17,211 bases of DNA from an uncultured Bacteroidales bacterium (GTDB taxonomy: Bacteria; Bacteroidota; Bacteroidia; Bacteroidales; P3): the NCBI GenBank assembly GCA_947174375.1, contig CAMWIS010000020.1, forward strand, positions 1-17,211, read 5' to 3'. Position numbers and translations under genes: made by a program. Positions within the stretch are counted from its first letter, which is position 1, and each line of letters opens with the position of its first letter. Under the pieces are notes generated by a model. The model had not been told where the DNA came from. It saw only the letters and a program-made list of their open reading frames with translations, and did not search any database. Positions 1 to 5,282 of this stretch are shown piece after piece.

Positions 1-273
1 AATAATCCAAAGTGGAATATGGAGACGTTGAACAAGTATGCCGCGGATAAAACAGTTCGTAATGTATATATAACGGTTGCCCCGGGTGAAAAGTTTACAA
101 GCCTAACATCAGATGATATTTCGTTTACGCGTCGTGAGTTACAAAATGCGATGAATGTATCACAGAAAAATAAAGGTACTGGTAATTTTTTGTTTACACC
201 TGGACGTTGCTTGTATGGTGATAGTTTGGATTTTGTTGCAATGGGATTTACGGTTAATCAACAGAATCAATAA
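1..273 (+). CDS. 3' end of an unrecognised protein (truncated by window edge)
   Basis: The reading frame is open from the first base of the window (N-N-P-K-W-N precedes the first methionine at base 19), so this is the C-terminal part of a longer gene and not an 84-residue protein. The visible 90 residues are mostly polar, with no transmembrane segment and no motif I recognise. They end in VNQQNQ and a TAA. The frame is clearly AT-richer than dnaN and the genes after it, with many AT-ending codons, which suggests an accessory or recently acquired gene. A strong hairpin terminator follows 4 bases after the stop, and the next gene points the opposite way. I cannot assign a function from this fragment. 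Confidence 0.6.
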   Translation, partial: NNPKWNMETLNKYAADKTVRNVYITVAPGEKFTSLTSDDISFTRRELQNAMNVSQKNKGTGNFLFTPGRCLYGDSLDFVAMGFTVNQQNQ

Positions 274-277
274 AGCG

Positions 278-311
278 CAAGAAAGCCCCGCAGGAATGCG
301 GGGCTTTCTTG
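278..311 (+). terminator. Rho-independent-like terminator, probably bidirectional
   Basis: There is a perfect 14-bp stem, 278-291 pairing with 298-311, around a six-base loop (AGGAAT). The right arm is GC-rich at its base and ends in CTTTCTTG, so the pyrimidine run lies inside the stem. It sits 4 bases after the stop of the partial gene and also lies downstream of the minus-strand regulator, so it can serve both converging genes. Confidence 0.85.
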
Positions 312-314
312 TAT

Positions 315-330
315 CCGCCGGCGGCCTATC
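315..330 (+). repeat. 16-bp direct repeat, copy 1 (CCGCCGGCGGCCTATC)
   Basis: This is identical to the 16 bases at 959-974, and both copies are in the same orientation. Its core CCGCCGGCGG is self-complementary. It lies between the terminator and the 3' end of the HTH/DUF6922 gene, so the two copies bracket that gene together with its promoter. A diverged relative is at 1091-1110. Confidence 0.75.
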
Positions 331-349
331 GCAACTCCGCTTGCACCCA

Positions 350-375
350 CTCGGTCATCAGACTTCATGACCGAG
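350..375 (-). other. Inverted repeat spanning the HTH gene stop codon
   Basis: A perfect 9-bp inverted repeat, 350-358 with 367-375, has an 8-base loop and overlaps the last codons and stop of the minus-strand gene. There is no T-run after it on the minus strand, so it is not a classical terminator by itself. It could stabilise the 3' end of the mRNA upstream of the terminator at 278-311. Confidence 0.45.
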
Positions 376-879
376 ATATTTCAAAACGTTGGATTTCAGA
401 TAAGCGGAATAGGGCGAGGGGGCGGTATGCAACTGCCGCAGGATTTCCTCCCGGCCGTAAAAACGTAAGGTTTCTTTGATTTCCGTTTCGTCACCCCGTT
501 CAAACACCCTTTGGATAATGAAAGCCTTATGCTGTTGCCAGTCGATTTTCTCCGGTTCTACATCCCAAAACAAGGCCGGCCTGAATTTAGATATGTCAGG
601 CCGCAGAACCGCGCTTTGCCGCCGTTTTTCTTCCGCAATATCATGGTAGAGTTGCAAGGTCATCAAGAAACCTTCCGGCAATCCCAAGGCCTGCTCGATA
701 CGCAACGAGAGCGACAGGCTCATGCGGCGCCGCCCCTGCAATATGGCGTGCAGATTCTGACGGCAACCGCCAATCCTTCCGGCCAACGTGCCGCCGTGCA
801 GCCGACGTTGCGATAACTCCCGCGCCAAATACAAGCCGGGATGCACGCCTTTCAATAATTCCAAAGAAGCGTTTTCCAT
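358..879 (-). CDS. HigA-like HTH regulator fused to a DUF6922-like domain (orphan antitoxin-type protein)
   Basis: The 173-residue protein has two parts. Residues about 8-90 resemble HigA/VapI-type antitoxin HTH proteins: HPGLYLARELSQRR, then a helix-turn-helix around LAGRIGGCRQNLHAILQGRR, then LRIEQALGLPEGFLMTLQ. Residues about 100-170 match my memory of DUF6922, with FWDVEPEKIDWQQHKAFII, QRVFERGD and LRFYGREEI. The expected role is DNA binding and autorepression, possibly as the antitoxin of a toxin-antitoxin pair; in Bacteroidetes I associate DUF6922 proteins with AbiEii-type nucleotidyltransferase toxins. No toxin gene is adjacent here: the downstream neighbour is convergent and the upstream spacer is non-coding until dnaN. 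The start at 877-879 lies about 28 bases from the likely transcript start. The domain call is good; toxin neutralisation is inference. Confidence 0.85.
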   Translation of the reverse strand: MENASLELLKGVHPGLYLARELSQRRLHGGTLAGRIGGCRQNLHAILQGRRRMSLSLSLRIEQALGLPEGFLMTLQLYHDIAEEKRRQSAVLRPDISKFRPALFWDVEPEKIDWQQHKAFIIQRVFERGDETEIKETLRFYGREEILRQLHTAPSPYSAYLKSNVLKYLGHEV

Positions 880-889
880 CCATCAAACG

Positions 890-908
890 GCGTTTCCCAT
901 TGAAACGC
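890..908 (-). promoter_or_regulatory. Second inverted repeat near the transcript start of the HTH gene
   Basis: Seven-base arms (GCGTTTC at 890-896 and GAAACGC at 902-908) surround a 5-base centre. On the minus strand it falls at or just after the expected transcription start, 11 bases before the ATG. It could be a second operator half-site pair or a 5'-terminal RNA hairpin; the sequence does not decide. Confidence 0.5.
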
Positions 909-912
909 TCCG

Positions 913-944
913 CAAATGTAATCAAAATGGATTACATTTCAAAA
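913..944 (-). promoter_or_regulatory. Promoter of the HTH/DUF6922 gene
   Basis: Read on the minus strand this is TTTTG (940-944), 19 bases, TACATTTG (913-920), an exact match to the Bacteroidetes TTTG / TAnnTTTG promoter. The predicted start is near 906. The -7 element is embedded in one arm of the palindrome at 914-939. Confidence 0.8.
914..939 (-). promoter_or_regulatory. Probable operator palindrome overlapping the HTH gene promoter
   Basis: AAATGTAATC (914-923) is repeated as GATTACATTT (930-939) around a 6-base centre: 10 of 10 paired positions. One arm contains seven of the eight bases of the -7 element and the other lies in the -33/-7 spacer, the usual arrangement for autorepression by an HTH dimer such as the encoded protein. 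The binding partner is inferred. Confidence 0.75.
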
Positions 945-958
945 TCGGTTATTTATTG

Positions 959-974
959 CCGCCGGCGGCCTATC
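959..974 (+). repeat. 16-bp direct repeat, copy 2 (CCGCCGGCGGCCTATC)
   Basis: Identical to 315-330 and in the same orientation, 15 bases beyond the -33 element of the regulator gene. It is followed by TATCGT, which also follows the diverged copy at 1091-1110, so the original element may have been about 22 bp. Confidence 0.75.
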
Positions 975-1028
975 TATCGTCACTTACCTCGTTTTTTGCT
1001 AAACAGCAGCAAATCAATCATCTTTTGT

Positions 1029-1088
1029 TTTTCAAACGCAATAACGCGGAACTTTTTGCATTTCCAAACGCAATAACTCGGAACTTTT
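1029..1088 (+). repeat. Two-unit tandem repeat, period 32
   Basis: Bases 1029-1056 and 1061-1088 agree at 26 of 28 positions, sharing CAAACGCAATAAC and CGGAACTTTT. The units are separated by only 4 bases and the period is not a multiple of three. It lies upstream of dnaN but about 60 bases before its promoter. Function unknown; it could be the remnant of a longer array or of an insertion. Confidence 0.7.
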
Positions 1089-1090
1089 AA

Positions 1091-1110
1091 CCGCCGGAGG
1101 CTACCTATCG
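1091..1110 (+). repeat. Diverged third copy of the GC-rich repeat
   Basis: CCGCCGGAGGCTACCTATCG resembles the 959-980 element with a few substitutions and one missing base. Its CTACC (1101-1105) can pair with GGTAG (1113-1117) to form a small hairpin. It directly abuts the second unit of the tandem repeat. Confidence 0.5.
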
Positions 1111-1150
1111 TGGGTAGGCGTAGGCTGTTAATAAATTATGGTACCACCCA

Positions 1151-1182
1151 TTTGTTTAAACGTCAAAAATAAAGTATATTTG
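1151..1182 (+). promoter_or_regulatory. dnaN promoter
   Basis: TTTG (1151-1154), 20 bases, TATATTTG (1175-1182) matches the Bacteroidetes consensus with good spacing. The predicted transcript starts near 1189, leaving a leader of about 50 bases before the dnaN ATG. Confidence 0.85.
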
Positions 1183-1241
1183 CAAACGACTAAGGCTTAT
1201 AGGCCGAAGCCGATAGAATTACACACCGAAAACCTTATACT

Positions 1242-2369
1242 ATGAGATTCATCGTCAACAGCCAGGTCCTGCTCAAGCATCTGCAGGCCGTGGGCGGCGT
1301 CATTTCCACGAATACGTCCATGCCTATCCTGGAAAACTATCTGTTCGACCTGCGCGGTTCGGAACTGTCCATCATCGGTTCCAACGCCGAGACCACGATT
1401 ATGGTGACGCTCGAAGTGGAGTCGAACGAGGAGGGCCGTGTGGCCATTCCGTCCAAAATGCTGCAAGACATCGTCAAGACGTTCCCCGATATGCCGATGG
1501 TGTTCCAAATCGACAACGACAATTTCTCCGTCGAGATTTCGGTGGGCGAGGACGGCAACTATAAGCTGGCGGGCGAAGACCCGGCCGCCTATACCGAGAT
1601 TCCCGTCATGGAAGGGGAGTCGGGCAAGACCGAACTGCCGGCCGACCTGCTTTCGAGCGCCATTTCCAAGACCGTTTTCGCCACGGGCAACGACGCGCTG
1701 CGCATGGTGATGTCGGGCGTCTATTTCGAACTTTCGCCCGAAAACCTGACGTTCGTGGCCACCGACGCCCACAAGCTCGTGCGCTACCGCCGCACCGACG
1801 CCCGCGCCGAGGCCAGCGGCCATTTCATCGTGCCCAAGCGGGCCTTGCTGCAACTCAAGAACGTGCTTTCGCTGCGCAAGGAGAACGTGCCCGTCACGAT
1901 GGCCTACAACGACCGTAACGTGTTCTTCTCGTTCGAGAAGGTGCAAATTGTATGCCGCCTCATCGACGGCAAATACCCCAACTACGACGCGGTGATTCCG
2001 AAGGACAACCCGCACCGCCTGACCATCGACCGCGCGGCCTTCCTGACGGCCCTGCGCCGTATCGCGATTTTCGCCGAACAGTCGGTACCCCAGGCCCGCC
2101 TCAAAATCAGCGGCAAGGAACTGTTGCTTTCGGCCGAAGACGTGGCCAAGTCGAACGCGGCCAAGGAAAAACTCGCGTGCCAGTACGAGGGCGAGCCGAT
2201 TGAAATCGGCTTCAACGCCAAGTTCCTCATCGAAATGCTGAACAACATCGAGACCGAGGAAGTCTGCCTGGCCATGTCGCATCCGAGCCGCGCGGGCATC
2301 CTGCTGCCGGTCAACAATGCCGACGAAGCCGAAGACATCCTGATGCTCGTCATGCCGGTGGCCCTGTAA
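1242..2369 (+). CDS. dnaN: DNA polymerase III subunit beta (sliding clamp)
   Basis: DnaN forms the ring-shaped dimer that tethers the replicative polymerase and other repair and replication factors to DNA. The 375-residue product has the usual length and features: an N-terminus MRFIVNSQVLLKHLQAV, a conserved early segment with STNTSMPILENYLF, a middle-domain stretch with FVATDAHKLVRYR around residue 170, YPNYDAVIP near 250, and the family-typical C-terminus ending MPVAL, where partner proteins bind beside the cleft. The start is supported by the promoter at 1151-1182 and by the family N-terminus. It is transcribed alone: dnaA and recF are not adjacent, which is common in Bacteroidetes. Its sequence is GC-rich, in sharp contrast to the AT-richer spacer upstream. 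Confidence 0.98.
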   Translation: MRFIVNSQVLLKHLQAVGGVISTNTSMPILENYLFDLRGSELSIIGSNAETTIMVTLEVESNEEGRVAIPSKMLQDIVKTFPDMPMVFQIDNDNFSVEISVGEDGNYKLAGEDPAAYTEIPVMEGESGKTELPADLLSSAISKTVFATGNDALRMVMSGVYFELSPENLTFVATDAHKLVRYRRTDARAEASGHFIVPKRALLQLKNVLSLRKENVPVTMAYNDRNVFFSFEKVQIVCRLIDGKYPNYDAVIPKDNPHRLTIDRAAFLTALRRIAIFAEQSVPQARLKISGKELLLSAEDVAKSNAAKEKLACQYEGEPIEIGFNAKFLIEMLNNIETEEVCLAMSHPSRAGILLPVNNADEAEDILMLVMPVAL

Positions 2370-2418
2370 GCCGCCGTGCAACGGTAATATTGTAGAAATA
2401 ACTTAAATACATTGTAAT

Positions 2419-2646
2419 ATGGCTAAAATCAAAGGAGAAATCGTTGTAGACCGGGAACGCTGCAAAGGTTGCGAAGTCTGCACGACCGCTTGCCCGACCA
2501 ATACGATCGGCATGTCTAAAGAAGTGAACGGCAAAGGCTACCACTTTGCCATGATGATCAGCGACACCTGCATCGGTTGCGCGTCCTGCGCGATGATTTG
2601 CCCGGACGGCGTCATCACGGTTTACAAGGCCAAAATCGAAGAATAA
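2419..2646 (+). CDS. 2-oxoacid:ferredoxin oxidoreductase, 2x[4Fe-4S] ferredoxin (delta) subunit
   Basis: This 75-residue protein is almost entirely a bacterial ferredoxin fold with two [4Fe-4S] binding motifs: cysteines 15, 18, 21 and 25 (CKGCEVCTTACP) and 51, 54, 57 and 61 (CIGCASCAMICP). It would pass electrons from the catalytic subunits to free ferredoxin. It is the first of four co-directional genes whose products are the delta, alpha, beta and gamma parts of a VOR/KOR-type enzyme, with 47 bases to the next gene. No clean promoter was found; TAATATTG at 2385-2392 is a one-mismatch -7 candidate without a good -33. Confidence in the fold is very high; the exact oxoacid is set by the other subunits. 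Confidence 0.95.
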   Translation: MAKIKGEIVVDRERCKGCEVCTTACPTNTIGMSKEVNGKGYHFAMMISDTCIGCASCAMICPDGVITVYKAKIEE

Positions 2647-2693
2647 GGCCGGGTAGAAAGACTGAATAAAAAAAACAACAAAAGCATAAAGTA

Positions 2694-3770
2694 ATGGAAG
2701 AATTACGTTTAATGAAAGGGAACGAAGCCATCGCCGAGGCCGCTATCCGCGCCGGTTGCGACGGTTATTTCGGTTATCCCATCACGCCCCAGTCCGAGGT
2801 GATGGAATACTTGATGAAGGAACGTCCCGAGAATCGTACCGGCATGGTGGTGCTGCAAGCCGAAAGCGAGCTGGCCGCCATCAATATGGTTTACGGCGGC
2901 GCCTGCTGCGGCAAGCGGGTCATGACCTCTTCGTCCAGCCCCGGCTTCAGCTTGAAACAGGAAGGTATCTCCTATATGGCGGGTGCTGAATTGCCCTGCC
3001 TTATCCTGAACGTCGTCCGCGGCGGTCCAGGTCTGGGTACGATTCAGCCGGCTCAGTCCGACTATTTCCAATCCACGAAGGGTGGCGGTCACGGTGACTA
3101 CCGTCTGATCGTCCTCGCGCCGTCGTCCGTACAGGAAATGGCCGATTTCGTGGCGCTGGCCTTCGACTTGGCGTTCAAATACCGGATGCCGTCGCTCATC
3201 CTTTCGGATGGCGTCATCGGTCAGATGATGGAAAAGGTCGTGCTGCCGGAACAGCGTCCGCGCTTCACGGAAGCCGAAATCCGCAAGAACACGCCTTGGG
3301 CCACGGTGGGTAAGACGCCCGACCGCGAGCACAACATCATCACGTCCTTGGATATGGATGCGGCCAGTCAGGAAAGACACGTACTGCACCTGCAGGAAAA
3401 ATACAACGCCGTGGAGGAAAACGAAGTCCGCTTCGAAGAAATCCAGTGCGAAGACGCCGAATACGTATTCGTCGCCTACGGTTCCTGCGCCCGTATCTGC
3501 CAGAAGGCCGTGGATTTGGCCCGTGCCAAAGGCATCAAGGTGGGTCTGTTGCGTCCCATCACGCTCTTCCCGTTCCCGAAAAAGGAAATCGCCCGCTTGG
3601 CCGAACGCGCCAAAGGCTTCCTGTCGGTGGAAATGAGCTTGGGTCAGATGGTGGAAGACGTTCGCCTGGCCGTCAACGGCAAGACGAAAGTGGAATTCTA
3701 CGGCCGCGTGGGCGGTATCATCCCCAACCCGGATGAAGTAGTAAAAGCATTAGAAACTAAATTATTATAG
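2694..3770 (+). CDS. vorB: 2-oxoacid:ferredoxin oxidoreductase alpha subunit, VorB-like
   Basis: This is the alpha chain of the thiamine-dependent enzyme that decarboxylates a 2-oxoacid to acyl-CoA and CO2 while reducing ferredoxin. The 358 residues hold the PFOR domain I pyrimidine-binding half (MKGNEAIAEAAIRAGCDGYF, with YPITPQSE at 28-35), a typical SSSSPGFSLKQEGISYM segment, and a C-terminal PFOR domain II (EYVFVAYGSCARI, VGLLRPITLFPFP). The length and the separate gamma subunit match VOR/KOR rather than single-chain pyruvate oxidoreductases. I favour 3-methyl-2-oxobutanoate (branched-chain) specificity because of the VorB-like N-terminus and the nearby ptb, but 2-oxoglutarate or a broad range cannot be excluded. 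An AGGAGG at its stop codon couples it to the next gene. Confidence 0.93.
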   Translation: MEELRLMKGNEAIAEAAIRAGCDGYFGYPITPQSEVMEYLMKERPENRTGMVVLQAESELAAINMVYGGACCGKRVMTSSSSPGFSLKQEGISYMAGAELPCLILNVVRGGPGLGTIQPAQSDYFQSTKGGGHGDYRLIVLAPSSVQEMADFVALAFDLAFKYRMPSLILSDGVIGQMMEKVVLPEQRPRFTEAEIRKNTPWATVGKTPDREHNIITSLDMDAASQERHVLHLQEKYNAVEENEVRFEEIQCEDAEYVFVAYGSCARICQKAVDLARAKGIKVGLLRPITLFPFPKKEIARLAERAKGFLSVEMSLGQMVEDVRLAVNGKTKVEFYGRVGGIIPNPDEVVKALETKLL

Positions 3771-3774
3771 GAGG
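3769..3774 (+). promoter_or_regulatory. Strong Shine-Dalgarno overlapping the alpha-subunit stop
   Basis: AGGAGG lies 4 bases before the ATG at 3779 and overlaps the TAG of the upstream gene. Such a strong site is unusual among the genes here and fixes the beta-subunit start. It suggests translational coupling of the alpha and beta chains. Confidence 0.75.
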
Positions 3775-3778
3775 TTGT

Positions 3779-4555
3779 ATGGCATCAAACATTTGCACAC
3801 CCGAGAATCTGGTTTACAAGAAAACCTCTCTCATGACCGATAATGTCCTGCACTACTGTCCCGGTTGCGGTCACGGTACCATACACCGCACGTTGATGGA
3901 GGCTGTGGACGAAATGGGTCTTCAGGAAAAGACCGTCGGCATCGCGCCGGTCGGTTGCTCGGTCTTCGCTTATAATTATATGAACGTGGATATGCAGGAA
4001 GCGGCCCACGGACGTGCGCCCGCGCTGGCCACGGCCGTAAAGCGCCTCATGCCCGAAAAGTTCGTCTTCACCTACCAGGGCGACGGCGACTTGGCGGCCA
4101 TCGGTACGGCTGAAACGGTACACGCCTGCAACCGTGGCGAAAACATCCTCATGATTTTCGTCAACAACGCGATTTACGGTATGACGGGCGGTCAGATGGC
4201 GCCTACGACGCTGGAAGACATGAAAACCGCCACCAGCCCCTACGGCCGTGACGTCCACAAGGTGGGCTGGCCGTTGCGCATCACCGAAATGATCGCGCAG
4301 CTGAACGGGGTCCGCAACGTGTCGCGTCACTCGGTACACACGGCCGCGGCCGTGCGCACGCTCAAGAAGGCGATTAAGAAAGGTATCGAAGACCAGATGG
4401 CCAACAAGGGCGGTCTGACGTTCATCGAAGTGATGTCGAACTGCAACTCCGGATGGAAGATGCGGCCGGTTGACGCCAACAAATGGATGGTGGAAAACGT
4501 GTTCGAATACTTCAAGCCGGGCGACATCAAAGTGGACGGTCAGCTCGTCAGATAA
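3779..4555 (+). CDS. 2-oxoacid:ferredoxin oxidoreductase beta subunit, TPP-binding
   Basis: This 258-residue chain binds thiamine pyrophosphate. CPGCGHG at 27-33 is the family signature near the TPP site. APVGCSVFAYNY follows at 56-67, then AHGRAPALATAVK. The Mg/TPP motif runs from GDGDLAAIGTAE (101-112) to the two asparagines at 129-130, followed by AIYGMTGGQMAPTT. It pairs with the alpha chain encoded just upstream, 8 bases away, to form the catalytic core, and uses electrons and CoA chemistry shared with the ferredoxin and gamma subunits. Length is normal for VorA/KorB-type chains. Start choice is firm because of the AGGAGG. Substrate specificity cannot be read from this chain with confidence. 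Confidence 0.95.
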   Translation: MASNICTPENLVYKKTSLMTDNVLHYCPGCGHGTIHRTLMEAVDEMGLQEKTVGIAPVGCSVFAYNYMNVDMQEAAHGRAPALATAVKRLMPEKFVFTYQGDGDLAAIGTAETVHACNRGENILMIFVNNAIYGMTGGQMAPTTLEDMKTATSPYGRDVHKVGWPLRITEMIAQLNGVRNVSRHSVHTAAAVRTLKKAIKKGIEDQMANKGGLTFIEVMSNCNSGWKMRPVDANKWMVENVFEYFKPGDIKVDGQLVR

Positions 4556-4585
4556 GGGATTATTCACGCTAAAATCACAAAAACA

Positions 4586-5131
4586 ATGACAGAAGAAATT
4601 ATTATAGCAGGATTCGGTGGGCAAGGGGTCTTGTCGATGGGCAAAATCTTGGCCTACTCGGGCGTGATGGAAAACAAGGAAGTGAGCTGGATGCCTTCCT
4701 ATGGTCCCGAAATGCGCGGCGGTACCGCCAACGTATCGGTCATCATCAGCGACGAACGCATTTCGTCGCCCGTCATCAACGCTTTCGACACGGCCATCGT
4801 GCTCAACCAGCAGTCGATGGACAAGTTCGAAAACGCGGTTAAACCCGGCGGTTGCCTGATTTACGATCCCAACGGCATCACGCGTCACCCGGAACGTAAG
4901 GACATCAAGGTCTATACGATTGCGGCCAACGACGCGGCCAACGAAATGGGCTTGAACAAGGTGTTCAACATGATCGTATTGGGCGGCTTCCTGAAAGTGA
5001 AACCGTTGTTGCAACCCGAATTCATCCACAAGGGTCTGGAAAAATCCTTGCCGGCTCGTCACCACAACCTGATTCCGGAAAACGAGAAGGCGATTGAACT
5101 GGGTAAGACTTTGATTAAGGAAGTCCGCTAG
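4586..5131 (+). CDS. 2-oxoacid:ferredoxin oxidoreductase gamma subunit
   Basis: The 181-residue product is a stand-alone PFOR gamma (domain III) chain. It shows the glycine-rich opening IIIAGFGGQGVLSMGKILAY (residues 5-24), the conserved SWMPSYGPEMRGGTANVSV stretch that helps bind CoA, and the SPVINAFDTAIVLNQQSMD segment. It completes the four-gene set after the ferredoxin, alpha and beta genes, with a 30-base gap from the beta gene, and is followed by a good terminator. In related organisms this subunit is also annotated as 2-oxoacid:acceptor oxidoreductase family protein. Nothing is missing or truncated. Confidence 0.94.
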   Translation: MTEEIIIAGFGGQGVLSMGKILAYSGVMENKEVSWMPSYGPEMRGGTANVSVIISDERISSPVINAFDTAIVLNQQSMDKFENAVKPGGCLIYDPNGITRHPERKDIKVYTIAANDAANEMGLNKVFNMIVLGGFLKVKPLLQPEFIHKGLEKSLPARHHNLIPENEKAIELGKTLIKEVR

Positions 5132-5150
5132 TTCTCCCATTCCCTAAGGC

Positions 5151-5187
5151 GAGAGCGGTTCCGTTACGGCGGGGCCGCTCTTTTTAT
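5151..5187 (+). terminator. Terminator of the 2-oxoacid oxidoreductase operon
   Basis: AGAGCGG (5152-5158) pairs with CCGCTCT (5175-5181). The stem can extend inward through G-T pairs to CCG (5161-5163) with CGG (5170-5172), leaving a 6-base loop. TTTTTATTT follows. It begins 20 bases after the gamma-subunit stop and separates this operon from ptb. Confidence 0.9.
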
Positions 5188-5220
5188 TTCCCTTGGTATC
5201 ACATTATCATCAATTTTTTG

Positions 5221-5228
5221 TACCTTTG
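5221..5228 (+). promoter_or_regulatory. ptb promoter (-7 element)
   Basis: TACCTTTG matches TAnnTTTG exactly. No good TTTG lies 19-21 bases upstream, so the -33 element is weak. The leader to the ATG would be about 48 bases. Confidence 0.7.
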
Positions 5229-5282
5229 CACACCCTTACGGTCCAACCGTAACCTTGTTTGGAATATTAAACAATAATAACT

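Larger units (their letters stand above)
880..1241. other. Repeat-rich 362-base intergenic spacer before dnaN
   Basis: No credible gene is seen. The left part carries the regulator's promoter, operator and second inverted repeat. The middle carries the second direct repeat (959-974), a small 6-bp hairpin (995-1000 with 1008-1013) and the two-unit tandem repeat at 1029-1088. The right part carries a diverged third copy of the GC-rich repeat (1091-1110), a TGGTACCA palindrome at 1139-1146 and the dnaN promoter. Short open frames on either strand lack coding character. Confidence 0.6.

Noticed and set aside
1029..1088. Tandem repeat as a CRISPR array
   Set aside because: There are only two units with a 4-base gap between them, no spacers and no cas genes.
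1139..1146. TGGTACCA palindrome upstream of dnaN
   Set aside because: An 8-bp palindrome is expected by chance at this scale, and it does not overlap the promoter elements.
1197..2381. Open frame of 394 codons on the minus strand opposite dnaN
   Set aside because: It is the antisense of a clear dnaN gene in GC-rich sequence, with a His/Gly/Arg-rich composition and no family match.
2385..2392. TAATATTG as promoter of the oxidoreductase operon
   Set aside because: It has one mismatch in the conserved part and no TTTG/TTG at a proper distance, so I did not list it as a feature.
3785..5140. Long minus-strand open frame across the oxidoreductase beta and gamma genes
   Set aside because: It crosses two well-supported genes and an intergenic gap, and has no recognisable domain.
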